DNA of 64,000 nt from the NCBI GenBank assembly GCA_944389455.1, contig CALXMK010000005.1, forward strand, positions 67,483 through 131,482, in the 5' to 3' direction. The notes under the pieces were generated by a model that saw only the letters and a program-made list of their open reading frames with translations, ran no database searches and had not been told where the DNA came from. The first letter of the stretch is position 1. Each line of letters opens with the position of its first letter. Both the position numbers and the translations under genes were made by a program. This DNA comes from an uncultured Verrucomicrobiota bacterium. Lineage in GTDB: Bacteria > Verrucomicrobiota > Verrucomicrobiia > Limisphaerales > UBA1412. Positions 1 to 8,384 of this stretch are shown piece by piece.

Positions 1-52
1 AAACGAATTTGGAAAGGAATAGTGATATCATAGACTCAATTATAAAACTATA

Positions 53-487
53 ATGATTATGAAAATTAAAATTACACTTTTGCTTGCATTGGTTGCCGGA
101 TTGCTGCTAACAGAGGGATGCGCTACACGCTCGATGAATACAATCGATCCGGCTTCACCAGAAGGAATACCTCATATGGTCTCCGATAAACGCGTACTAA
201 CAGATCCTAATCTAAATCGTAATGTCTACGTTGTGGGAATCAATGATGCCTATACCGATGCTGGCTATAAAAAAATCCAAATACAGTTCTACAATAAAAC
301 TCGCCGGGCCAAATCATTTACTTATCGAGTAGAATGGTTTGATGCCGAAGGAATGAATGTAGGCTCTCCTATGGAGCATCGCACCCCTACCAGTATTGAA
401 GGCGGACAAATTAAAACCATCGTAATTGTAGCAACCTCTCCTAAAGCAGTTGATTTCAGAGTCTCACTGCTAGAATCAATGGACTAA
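53..487 (+). CDS. YcfL-like (DUF1425) lipoprotein
   Basis: This is a small outer-membrane lipoprotein of the YcfL type. Seen: a lipoprotein signal with a hydrophobic stretch at residues 7-19 and a lipobox ending in Cys23 (LLTEGC), then a single compact domain of about 105 residues with the beta-rich pattern of DUF1425 (YKKIQIQFYNKT, then FTYRVEWFDAEG). Known: in enterobacteria ycfL lies just upstream of lpoB, and the same order is found here with 27 bp between the genes, which supports both calls. The role of YcfL is not established; a link to the LpoB-activated peptidoglycan synthase is inferred from linkage only. A second Met at residue 3 is an alternative start. No clear ribosome binding site is visible. 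Confidence 0.75.
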   Translation: MIMKIKITLLLALVAGLLLTEGCATRSMNTIDPASPEGIPHMVSDKRVLTDPNLNRNVYVVGINDAYTDAGYKKIQIQFYNKTRRAKSFTYRVEWFDAEGMNVGSPMEHRTPTSIEGGQIKTIVIVATSPKAVDFRVSLLESMD

Positions 488-514
488 TTTAATAATTATA
501 AAATTAAAAATCGA

Positions 515-1129
515 ATGAAATTAACCACTCAAACACTTTGCGTATTAACCACATCTTTGGCCACTGTCTTCCTGAGTAGCGGGTGCTCATCCCCTAAAAC
601 TACTTACGTCGACAACGACAGCTCTCGACTCATTGCTAATGTGGATGAAATCAACATCCAAGATTTCTCCCGTGCCGCGGACGAAATGGTTCAAAGTATT
701 ATCGAGAACTGTATTTCCACAGGAGAACTGACTCCCACCTCCAGCGGCAAGCCCGTGTTGGCCATTAGCCGAATTGTCAATAACACCTCTACACAATTCG
801 ATACAGACCTTCTGGTAAAACGAATTCGCACTGCTTTGATGCGTACTGGAGCAGTTCAAACCACCACTACATTGAATTTGGGAGAAACAGAAGATCCCTT
901 AGCCAAAGAAGCTATGCTCCTGGAAGAAGCTCTTAATGAAGACACTGCTCCGCTCATGCACAACTACTCTCTTTCCGGAAAGATTATCGAATTAACTACC
1001 CGTACTGATAACCTACGCCAAAGCACATACGAATTCCAACTTACACTTAGTGATCGCCGCGGACTTGTTATCTGGGAAGATGTTAAAAGCATTACTAAAC
1101 AAGGCAAAAAGCCTTCTGTCGGTTTCTAA
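515..1129 (+). CDS. lpoB: Penicillin-binding protein activator LpoB
   Basis: Outer-membrane lipoprotein that in E. coli reaches through the periplasm to stimulate the peptidoglycan synthase PBP1b. Seen: lipobox with Cys24 (FLSSGC), a short spacer, then an LpoB-type domain from about residue 50 to the end, with the characteristic stretches KPVLAISRIVNNT, an ordered helix (TDLLVKRIRTALMRTG) and a final strand block around FQLTLSDRRGLVIWED. Length 204 aa is normal for the family. It follows the YcfL-like gene by 27 bp and the two probably share a transcript. The PBP1b partner is not in the window. The end KQGKKPSVGF is also family-like (the KxxKR...GF region), so the protein looks complete. Confidence 0.88.
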   Translation: MKLTTQTLCVLTTSLATVFLSSGCSSPKTTYVDNDSSRLIANVDEINIQDFSRAADEMVQSIIENCISTGELTPTSSGKPVLAISRIVNNTSTQFDTDLLVKRIRTALMRTGAVQTTTTLNLGETEDPLAKEAMLLEEALNEDTAPLMHNYSLSGKIIELTTRTDNLRQSTYEFQLTLSDRRGLVIWEDVKSITKQGKKPSVGF

Positions 1130-1152
1130 AAATCCAATTTTTCTATCATTTA

Positions 1153-1180
1153 TTGACTTATTAGAAATTATATATAAAAT
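1153..1180 (+). promoter_or_regulatory. Putative sigma-70 promoter of ppdK
   Basis: A TTGACT hexamer at 1153-1158 is followed after 16 bases by TAAAAT at 1175-1180, in the AT-rich gap between lpoB and ppdK. The expected start of transcription would lie near 1187, giving a leader of about 36 bases. This is a consensus match by eye only. Confidence 0.4.
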
Positions 1181-1222
1181 AACCACACCGCTTTTCAAAT
1201 TGCGGATAGCTATTCATAATTT

Positions 1223-4039
1223 ATGGCAAAATCCATTAAATACGTTTATACGTTTGGAAATAAAAAGGCCGATGGAGACGGCTCTATGAAAGCTCTCCTC
1301 GGAGGCAAAGGTGCAAACCTTGCCGAAATGACCAAAATTGGTCTTCCGGTTCCTCCCGGATTCACTATTACTACAGAAGTCTGCACCTATTACTATGCTA
1401 ACAAACGCAAGTACCCAACTGAGCTCAAAGCTCAAGTTAAAGAAGGGGTAGCCTTTTTGGAAAAAAGACTTGGGAAAAAGTTTAATGACAAGGAAAAACC
1501 ACTCCTAGTCTCCGTCCGCTCCGGAGCTCGAGTCTCTATGCCTGGCATGATGGACACCATTCTGAACCTGGGTTTAAATGATCAAACTGTTCTTGCTTTA
1601 GCTAAAGCCAGCAATAATGAGCGTTTTGCCTGGGATTGCTATCGCCGCTTTGTACAAATGTATGGCGATGTCGTCATGGGCGTTCAGAAAGGTCCAGGGG
1701 AGGATCGTGATCCCTTTGAAAAAATCATCGAAGAACTCAAAGAAGAAATCTTTGGTGGTGAATCAGTTGAAGACACTCGGCTAGATGTAGAAGCACTTCA
1801 GACACTCGTCTCTCGCTTCAAAAAACTAATCAAAGACCGTACACACTCTGAATTTCCCACAGATCCTTGGAAACAGCTTGAAGGAGCCATTGGTGCAGTC
1901 TTTGGCTCTTGGAACAACGAACGTGCCATTATCTACAGGCGCAAATATGGTTATCCAGATGACTGGGGCACTGCTGTCAATGTACAGGCAATGGTTTTTG
2001 GTAATATGGGTAACACCTCCGGCTCAGGCGTCGCCTTTACTCGAGATCCGGCAACAGGTGAAAAAATCTTCTATGGTGAATTCTTGATGAACGCTCAGGG
2101 TGAAGATGTCGTAGCTGGTGTACGCACTCCTCAGCCTGTAGCCAAGCTTGAAGAAGTCATGCCTCATGCCTTTGAAGAACTCTCCAATATCCGAAAGACC
2201 TTGGAAAATCACTTCCGTGACGTCCAAGATTTTGAGTTCACTATTGAGAACGGTGAAGTCTTCATGCTCCAAACCCGTAATGGCAAACGTACAGGTCTGG
2301 CAGCGGTTCGCATCGCGGTTGAGATGGTAAAAGAAAAACTTATTACCTGGCAAGAAGCGGTTGAAAGAGTCCCTGCTGAGCAGCTGGAACAAGTTCTCTC
2401 TCCGATCTTTGATTCGGAATCCCTTAAGAAAAACAAACCTGTTGCCAAAGGGCTACCTGCCGGTCCTGGTGCTGCCTGTGGTCGAATCTATTTTAATGCT
2501 GAAAGAGCAGAAGAAGCAGGCTCCAGAGGTGAAAAGGTTCTTTTAGTTCGCGTTGAAACATCTCCGGAAGACCTTCGCGGAATGATTGCCGCCGAAGGTA
2601 TCCTTACGGCAAGAGGTGGAGTTAGCTCTCACGCTGCTCTTGTTGCACGTCAGATGGGCAAAGTCTGCGTCTGCGGTGTCAATGAACTCCACATTAATTA
2701 CGAAAAACGCACAATGGAAGTGGGTGGGAAAACTCTTGCGGAAGGCGACTATGTTTCCATCAATGGAACTACCGGTGAAGTCTACTGCGGAGAAATCAAA
2801 ACAGCTCCTTCTGCTGTCATTCAAGCTCTTATTCATAATAATGAAGCAGCTAAAAAAGATAAGACTTATCTGAATTACGCCCAGCTCATGAGTTGGTGCG
2901 CTAAAGCCTCACGAATGAAGGTTCGCACCAATGCGGACTCTCCTTCTCAAGTAGCTGCGGCAATTGCCTTTGGCGCAGAAGGTATTGGACTCTGCCGTAC
3001 AGAACATATGTTCTTTGAAGGAGACCGTATCTATGCCGTTCGTGAAATGATTATGGCCACAACAATTGAAGGCCGAGAAGCTGCTCTAGCCAAACTGCTT
3101 CCATATCAAAGAGAAGACTTCACCAATATATTTAAGGCACTTGAAGGACGCCCGGCTACCATCCGCCTCCTGGATCCGCCGCTCCATGAATTCCTGCCAA
3201 AGGAAGATGAGGAAGGCGAAATGCAGGAAACCTGCAAAAAGACAGGTCTCTCCCGTGAATTTATCATTCAACGTATTCATGAACTTCATGAAGCCAATCC
3301 GATGCTCGGTCACCGCGGATGCCGCTTAGGAATTGCCTATCCTGAAATTACTCGCATGCAAGCCCGTGCTATCTTTGAAGCTGCTGCTGAAGTAATTAAG
3401 ATGAAGATTAAATGCGCTCCTGAAATTATGATCCCCCTGGTAGGATTCAAGAAAGAGCTCGATCTCCAAGCTGCTATCATCAAAGACGTTGCCGATGCTG
3501 TCATGAAAGAGACCAAAGTCCGCATCTCCTATAAGATTGGCACAATGATCGAAGTTCCTCGTGGAGCCCTGACTGCGGATGAAATTGCCCAAACAGCACA
3601 GTTCTTTAGCTTTGGCACTAACGACCTTACTCAGACAACTCTTGGCATGAGCCGTGATGACTCGGGTAAATTCCTTCCGGCCTATCAAAATGCGGAAATT
3701 ATTCCCACCAATCCTTTTGCCTCCATTGACCAAACCGGTGTAGGTAAACTGATTAAAATTGCTGTAGAAGGAGGTCGTTCCACTCGTCCCGACATCAAGC
3801 TCGGAATCTGCGGTGAACATGGCGGAGATCCTAACAGTGTCAAATTCTGCAATCAATTAGGATTGACCTATGTCAGCTGTTCTCCTTATCGTGTTCCGAC
3901 CGCTCGTCTGGCCGCAGCTCAAGCCGCTTTGGAACAAGAAGCTAAAGAAGAACAAGAAACAGATGTACCTGCCGCTGCCAGCTGTAAGATGAAGAAAGGC
4001 TGTGGCTGTAAGAAAAAAACAACCACTAAAAAGAAATAG
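1223..4039 (+). CDS. ppdK: Pyruvate, phosphate dikinase
   Basis: Interconverts pyruvate, ATP and Pi with PEP, AMP and PPi in the cytoplasm; in anaerobes it can serve either glycolysis or gluconeogenesis. Seen: an N-terminal nucleotide-binding domain with [14 protein letters not shown] and [15 protein letters not shown], the phosphohistidine domain with [12 protein letters not shown] (catalytic His470), and the C-terminal PEP/pyruvate-binding barrel ending in [10 protein letters not shown] (catalytic Cys863). Length 938 aa exceeds the usual 870-900 because of a tail of about 35 residues, acidic first and then Lys/Cys-rich ([12 protein letters not shown]). It has its own putative promoter and a strong terminator, so it appears monocistronic. 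In the phosphohistidine motif Val-Ser replaces the more usual Met-Thr, a conservative change. Confidence 0.96.
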   Translation: MAKSIKYVYTFGNKKADGDGSMKALLGGKGANLAEMTKIGLPVPPGFTITTEVCTYYYANKRKYPTELKAQVKEGVAFLEKRLGKKFNDKEKPLLVSVRSGARVSMPGMMDTILNLGLNDQTVLALAKASNNERFAWDCYRRFVQMYGDVVMGVQKGPGEDRDPFEKIIEELKEEIFGGESVEDTRLDVEALQTLVSRFKKLIKDRTHSEFPTDPWKQLEGAIGAVFGSWNNERAIIYRRKYGYPDDWGTAVNVQAMVFGNMGNTSGSGVAFTRDPATGEKIFYGEFLMNAQGEDVVAGVRTPQPVAKLEEVMPHAFEELSNIRKTLENHFRDVQDFEFTIENGEVFMLQTRNGKRTGLAAVRIAVEMVKEKLITWQEAVERVPAEQLEQVLSPIFDSESLKKNKPVAKGLPAGPGAACGRIYFNAERAEEAGSRGEKVLLVRVETSPEDLRGMIAAEGILTARGGVSSHAALVARQMGKVCVCGVNELHINYEKRTMEVGGKTLAEGDYVSINGTTGEVYCGEIKTAPSAVIQALIHNNEAAKKDKTYLNYAQLMSWCAKASRMKVRTNADSPSQVAAAIAFGAEGIGLCRTEHMFFEGDRIYAVREMIMATTIEGREAALAKLLPYQREDFTNIFKALEGRPATIRLLDPPLHEFLPKEDEEGEMQETCKKTGLSREFIIQRIHELHEANPMLGHRGCRLGIAYPEITRMQARAIFEAAAEVIKMKIKCAPEIMIPLVGFKKELDLQAAIIKDVADAVMKETKVRISYKIGTMIEVPRGALTADEIAQTAQFFSFGTNDLTQTTLGMSRDDSGKFLPAYQNAEIIPTNPFASIDQTGVGKLIKIAVEGGRSTRPDIKLGICGEHGGDPNSVKFCNQLGLTYVSCSPYRVPTARLAAAQAALEQEAKEEQETDVPAAASCKMKKGCGCKKKTTTKKK

Positions 4040-4063
4040 TCTAATTTCAATTAGCACTTAAAA

Positions 4064-4098
4064 CGCCCTCCCGCCTCTGGGAGGGCGCTTTATTTTTT
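4064..4098 (+). terminator. Rho-independent terminator of ppdK
   Basis: A perfect 9-bp GC-rich stem (4064-4072 with 4079-4087, arms CGCCCTCCC/GGGAGGGCG) with a 6-base loop is followed by a T-rich tract. It lies 24 bp after the ppdK stop codon. Confidence 0.9.
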
Positions 4099-4112
4099 TA
4101 AAAAGAGATAAT

Positions 4113-4141
4113 AAAAAAAGCCGATTGGAAATATTCATCGG
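4113..4141 (-). terminator. Probable terminator of the M48 peptidase gene
   Basis: Read on the minus strand, a CCGAT/ATCGG stem that can be extended by three pairs across a small bulge is followed by seven T residues. It sits 41 bp after the stop of the minus-strand peptidase gene. Confidence 0.55.
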
Positions 4142-4181
4142 TCTCTGCGAACTTCTGTAAAAAAGAAAAAAGAATTGAATT

Positions 4182-6080
4182 CTAAGCGTCAAAAACCTGC
4201 CTGATCGCTCTAATCAAATTAGCCTCATCATCGCTTATTTGACCATTAGTAGAAGCTACAACAGCTTCACAAGCCTTTAAGATAATTGCCTTGGCTTCCT
4301 CGCTTGCTTGTGCGGCCACCGTCTCAAGAGCTATATCCAAATTCTCAAACCCACAATCTGAAACTGGCTTAAGGTGCAAACTCCCCGTTAGCCCCAAAAC
4401 CTTTCCTCCAAAATCAAAGGCTCGTTCCGCTTCTCTTTCATCACCTGCTTCTGTACGAGCTAAAATAGAAAGGATTACCTCTAAGTGCTCAGACAAATCT
4501 CTTACCCCAGCCTTTCCTTTCTTTTTCTTCTTAGAAGAAAAATATCTATTCAGATTCAAATCAATCGTCTTAAGAACACAATATTCAAAGACATCCACTT
4601 CCCCATTAGCCAAGACCAATGCGTGCAAGACATCAATAAAAGTCCTAAGCTGAGCAGAAGACATTTTATGCAGCTGAGATATGCAAAGCGAAACTAATGC
4701 CAATTTCTGAGAACGAGAAATAGAAATCATTGCTCTAGCTGTCCGAACGATCTGCTTAACAAAAACATCTCCGTAAACCTCTTCGATCTTCTCAAGCTGT
4801 AACTGATAAATTGTACTATCAGTTGAATCAAGCAAAACCGCATATGAAATCTCAATTGCGCCAAGAGTGTCATTTACTTTAGAACGAAAATCTGCCGGCA
4901 AACTTTCCAGTAAATCATGGGCTCCAGAAATAGGAGAAACATTCACATTTTTATCGCTTCCCAATATCACGGCTGTTCCTACAGCTCCGGTTATGAAATC
5001 TTGTCCTCGGGTCGACGAGTTTCTCCCAACACTGGTTGAAACCCTTTTGGCTCTTCTTTCTTCAGAAGAGGACTGCTCCGATGCCGAAGTAAGCACCTTT
5101 GAATAATTTCCATCAAAAGTAGGATCTAACAAGCGAATTCTTTCAGTCAAAGGAGGATGAGTCGCAAATACCCTGCTCCAAAAGCTATTCACACCTTGGG
5201 CAAAGAAGAGATGAGAAGCCTCCGTTGCCTCAGAAGATTTTATATAAGAATGAGACTGAATAGCACCAATCTTTTTCAAAGCCGAGGCTAACCCCATCGG
5301 ATTGCGAGTAAACTCTACTGCAGAAGCATCCGCAAGATGCTCTCTTTTACGAGAAACAGCCGCCTGAATAATCTTTCCAAAAAACACACTAATTGCTCCA
5401 AGCAATAGTGAAATAATCCCTATCAGCATAAGGGGTAACCCCCCCCCTTTTTCATCCTTTCTGGAAGAAGAAACTGCTCCCATATCAATCAGAATGCGCC
5501 CCAGAAGAGTAAAAAAGAATAATCCCGCAATAAAACCAATCAAGCGGATATTCAACCGCATATCCCCATTCAGAATATGGCTGAACTCATGAGCAATAAC
5601 CCCCTGCAGTTCCTCTCGATTGAGATTTGTAATTGCTCCGCGAGTTACACCTATTACAGCATCTGCCGGCGAATAACCAGCTGCAAAAGCGTTAATCCCC
5701 TCTTCATTATCTAACACATAGATTTCAGGTACAGGAACACCTGAAGCTATCGCCATCTCTTCAACTACATTGCGCAGTTTACGCTCTTCAGGATTTCTGG
5801 GAACTGAATCCATCAATCTTCCCCCCATGGCCTGGGCTATAACTTTCCCTCCTCCAGAAAGCTGCCAAATCTTAAACAGTGTTGTTATCCCCACTCCTGC
5901 TACTATGAAGATAAAAACACCAATAAATATATTGGGATCAAAGGAATTTGAACCAAATGAAATAAGCAGGCTTGGCACAACTGTTAAAGCAGCTATCCCT
6001 AAAATAAATAAAAATACTAGCCAAAAGGTCCCTGTACGAGCCGATTGCTGACGGGCAATAAAATTGGTAGCTTCACTCAT
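4182..6080 (-). CDS. M48 family membrane metallopeptidase with TerB-like C-terminal domain
   Basis: HtpX/Ste24-type zinc protease of the inner membrane, expected to act in membrane-protein quality control. Seen: two N-terminal membrane helices (about residues 18-42 and 50-70), the catalytic HEFSH at 164-168, two further membrane helices after it (about 180-200 and 215-240), and the downstream Glu ligand in REHLADASA. Beyond about residue 430 there is a long helical region (YAVLLDS..., LVSLCISQL..., LRTFIDVLHALVLANGEV, LIRAIRQV) resembling the acidic-helix TerB fold. This makes 632 aa, about twice HtpX. Known: M48 proteins of this long type occur in other Gram-negative bacteria, often beside LemA; no LemA gene is adjacent here. 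The gene stands alone with a probable terminator. Confidence 0.85.
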   Translation of the reverse strand: MSEATNFIARQQSARTGTFWLVFLFILGIAALTVVPSLLISFGSNSFDPNIFIGVFIFIVAGVGITTLFKIWQLSGGGKVIAQAMGGRLMDSVPRNPEERKLRNVVEEMAIASGVPVPEIYVLDNEEGINAFAAGYSPADAVIGVTRGAITNLNREELQGVIAHEFSHILNGDMRLNIRLIGFIAGLFFFTLLGRILIDMGAVSSSRKDEKGGGLPLMLIGIISLLLGAISVFFGKIIQAAVSRKREHLADASAVEFTRNPMGLASALKKIGAIQSHSYIKSSEATEASHLFFAQGVNSFWSRVFATHPPLTERIRLLDPTFDGNYSKVLTSASEQSSSEERRAKRVSTSVGRNSSTRGQDFITGAVGTAVILGSDKNVNVSPISGAHDLLESLPADFRSKVNDTLGAIEISYAVLLDSTDSTIYQLQLEKIEEVYGDVFVKQIVRTARAMISISRSQKLALVSLCISQLHKMSSAQLRTFIDVLHALVLANGEVDVFEYCVLKTIDLNLNRYFSSKKKKKGKAGVRDLSEHLEVILSILARTEAGDEREAERAFDFGGKVLGLTGSLHLKPVSDCGFENLDIALETVAAQASEEAKAIILKACEAVVASTNGQISDDEANLIRAIRQVFDA

Positions 6081-6146
6081 ACCAACTAGAAGGATAATCT
6101 ATCTGGAGATATTTGCCAAGAACTCTACTCTTTTTTCTAAATTTTC

Positions 6147-7031
6147 TTAATGGGGACTATTCTTTAATTCTGTAATAAATTCTCTCATTGCCGGTGATAA
6201 AAATTTATCTTTCTTGACTAATGCTGCTAAAGGACGATAAAGGACAACATCATTGAGTGGCAATACTGATAGAGAATGCGACTCCAACTCTAAGGAAACT
6301 GTCCGGCTCGGCACAAGCGCAACTCCATTGTTTATTTCCACTGCCCGTTTAACTGTTTCTACATTGTCAAACTCCATAACAATATCGACGCTGATCCCTT
6401 TCTCCTTTAAAACCTTATCTACCGCTTTGCGGGTGGGTGTTCCGGTTTCAAAGGCAATAAAATGTTGCCCATCCAATTCTTTAATAGAAATACTCTCTTT
6501 CTTAGCAAAAGGATGATCTGGACAAGCAATTATGACCATTGTATCCCGTTGAAGCTGAATTATATCTAATTTAGGATCCCGAGTTGGATAGGCAACCATT
6601 CCGATATCTGCCACATTACTGATAATATCCTCATAAACCTGTGTCGCACGCCGATATTCTACCTGCACACTAACCTCAGGATACTTCCTAAGATAATTTC
6701 TTAAATAAGATGGGAGATCGTGCAAACCAATACTATAAATTGTTGCCAACCTAATTGTTCCTGAAACAACGGATTGCAAATCCTGTAATTTGCAGCAAAG
6801 CTCATCGTATGTCTTAATTATATTCAAACCATATTGATTTAACATTTCCCCCTCCCGGGTCAAACGAAATTTCTTTTTGCTTCGTTCCACCAAATGACAT
6901 CCAAAATGCCTCTCCATTGCTCGGATCTGCTGACTCACGGCAGACTGGGTAATCCCGTTAATTTGTGCAGCCTTAGTAAAGCTCTCCGTACCGGAGAGAT
7001 CACAAAACATTTTAATACTTTCTATCTGCAT
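6147..7031 (-). CDS. LysR-type transcriptional regulator
   Basis: DNA-binding regulator of the LysR family. Seen: N-terminal winged helix-turn-helix at about residues 1-60 with the family signature (FTKAAQINGITQSAVSQQI, then LVERSKKKFRLTREG), a linker helix, and a two-lobed effector-binding domain from about residue 90 (GTIRLATIYSIG, IGMVAYPTRD, NNGVALVPS). Length 294 aa is typical. The effector is not recognisable; the family often senses small metabolites and binds upstream of a divergent gene. Here the divergent neighbour is the secreted esterase gene 356 bp away, so regulation of that gene is possible but not shown. The M48 gene starts 66 bp beyond its stop on the same strand. Confidence 0.9.
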   Translation of the reverse strand: MQIESIKMFCDLSGTESFTKAAQINGITQSAVSQQIRAMERHFGCHLVERSKKKFRLTREGEMLNQYGLNIIKTYDELCCKLQDLQSVVSGTIRLATIYSIGLHDLPSYLRNYLRKYPEVSVQVEYRRATQVYEDIISNVADIGMVAYPTRDPKLDIIQLQRDTMVIIACPDHPFAKKESISIKELDGQHFIAFETGTPTRKAVDKVLKEKGISVDIVMEFDNVETVKRAVEINNGVALVPSRTVSLELESHSLSVLPLNDVVLYRPLAALVKKDKFLSPAMREFITELKNSPH

Positions 7032-7387
7032 TTAGTTTTCTTTCGTTTTTATAAACCTTCCCTTTATTTCAAAGAGAAGATATTCTCATTTCACCTAGAG
7101 GAATTCGAGAAAATCTCTTTCCCTCTGTCTTTTAAACAGCTCTGAGACAATTTGCCCGATAAGCGTTTTTATTATTAGTTTTTTAAATATTCATTGCAAG
7201 AAAAATAAATAATACACATCGCATCTAAAATGCATTTTCTATTCTCCATTCAAATACCTTATCGCCTATTTTATATTTCAATCGGTTTACTGGACTCTTT
7301 CTATTCCTTTTCACTTTTTAAATGGAGGAAATTTATTGAAGTAAATTTCCTCTCTGATATACTCGTGTCGGCAATAACAGAATTGTT
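7032..7387. other. Divergent intergenic region between the LysR gene and the esterase gene
   Basis: 356 bp, strongly AT-rich, no coding potential. It should hold both promoters and any LysR operator. The one clear structure is the perfect 11-bp inverted repeat just before the esterase gene, listed separately. No LysR box could be fixed by eye. Confidence 0.6.
7325..7352 (+). repeat. Perfect inverted repeat in the esterase leader
   Basis: GAGGAAATTTA at 7325-7335 pairs perfectly with TAAATTTCCTC at 7342-7352 around a 6-base loop, ending 35 bp before the esterase ATG. No T-run follows, so it is not a standard terminator. It could be an operator or an mRNA leader hairpin. Confidence 0.6.
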
Positions 7388-8272
7388 ATGAGATATTGGA
7401 AGACTTTAACAGCTGTCGCAACCATCTTCTTTGCAATCAACTTCGCCCTGCAGGCAGAAGAAATACGCCTTTGGGAAGGTAATGCACCCGGAGCCCAAGG
7501 CTCAGAAGGCAAAGATATTCCTACCTTAACTATTTTTAAGCCTGAAAAGCCTAATGGAGCTTCGATTGTCATTTGCCCTGGTGGATCCTACTGGGGATTG
7601 GCTGATCATGAAGGAGCCGGCTATGCGCACTATTTAAATAAATTTGGCATCACTGCCTTTGTTTTAAAATACCGTCTCGCCTCTGGAAACTATCATCACC
7701 CTTGTATGCTTCAGGATGCATCACGAGCCATCCGTTTGGTTCGTTATCATGCCCCAGAATGGGGATTAGATCCTAACCGTATTGGCATTATGGGATCCTC
7801 CGCTGGAGGACATCTAGCCTCCTCGCTAATAACACATTTTGAAAAGGAAACTCCAGCAGAAATTGACCCTATTGAACGTCTCAGTTCCCGTCCTGATATA
7901 GGTATTCTCTGCTACGCTGTTATCACCATGGGAGAATTCACCCATAACGGAAGTAAAGAAAATCTTTTAGGGAAAAATCCTTCCGAAGGGATGATCAACT
8001 ATATGAGTAATGAAAAGATGGTCTCTTCCGACACTCCCCCTTGTTTCATCTGGCATACGTGGGAAGACAATGCTGTCCCGGTAGAAAATTCTCTTCAGTT
8101 TGCTGCTGCCTTGCGTAAAGCTGGCGTTCCCTTTGATCTGCATATTTATGAAAAAGGTAATCATGGCATTGGTCTTGCCGAAAAGAAAATAGAAGGAACC
8201 GATCAAACTGAAGTTCATCCATGGGGTAAAGACCTAATTTACTGGCTAAAAGTCCGAAAATTTGTGGAATAA
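7388..8272 (+). CDS. Secreted alpha/beta-hydrolase (acetyl-xylan-esterase-like)
   Basis: Probably removes acetyl or other ester groups from plant-type polysaccharides outside the cytoplasm. Seen: a signal peptide (about residues 1-22, ending at LQAEE), the oxyanion region VICPGGSYWGL, the nucleophile elbow GSSAGG with Ser138, the acid in WEDNAVPVENS and the catalytic His in the block GNHGIGL near the C terminus. The layout matches the BD-FAE-like acetylesterase/carbohydrate esterase proteins common in PVC and Bacteroidota, and 294 aa is normal. The true substrate cannot be read from sequence. It is divergent from a LysR gene, and its leader carries a perfect hairpin. Confidence 0.85.
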   Translation: MRYWKTLTAVATIFFAINFALQAEEIRLWEGNAPGAQGSEGKDIPTLTIFKPEKPNGASIVICPGGSYWGLADHEGAGYAHYLNKFGITAFVLKYRLASGNYHHPCMLQDASRAIRLVRYHAPEWGLDPNRIGIMGSSAGGHLASSLITHFEKETPAEIDPIERLSSRPDIGILCYAVITMGEFTHNGSKENLLGKNPSEGMINYMSNEKMVSSDTPPCFIWHTWEDNAVPVENSLQFAAALRKAGVPFDLHIYEKGNHGIGLAEKKIEGTDQTEVHPWGKDLIYWLKVRKFVE

Positions 8273-8384
8273 CATATCTTTCCACTCCAAAAACGATTTT
8301 AGCGGAGAAAAGATATTTCCTCTCTTAATAAGACAATATCCATAATAACGCTAATTCCCTTCATAAACAGGGAATGCGTTCTTT

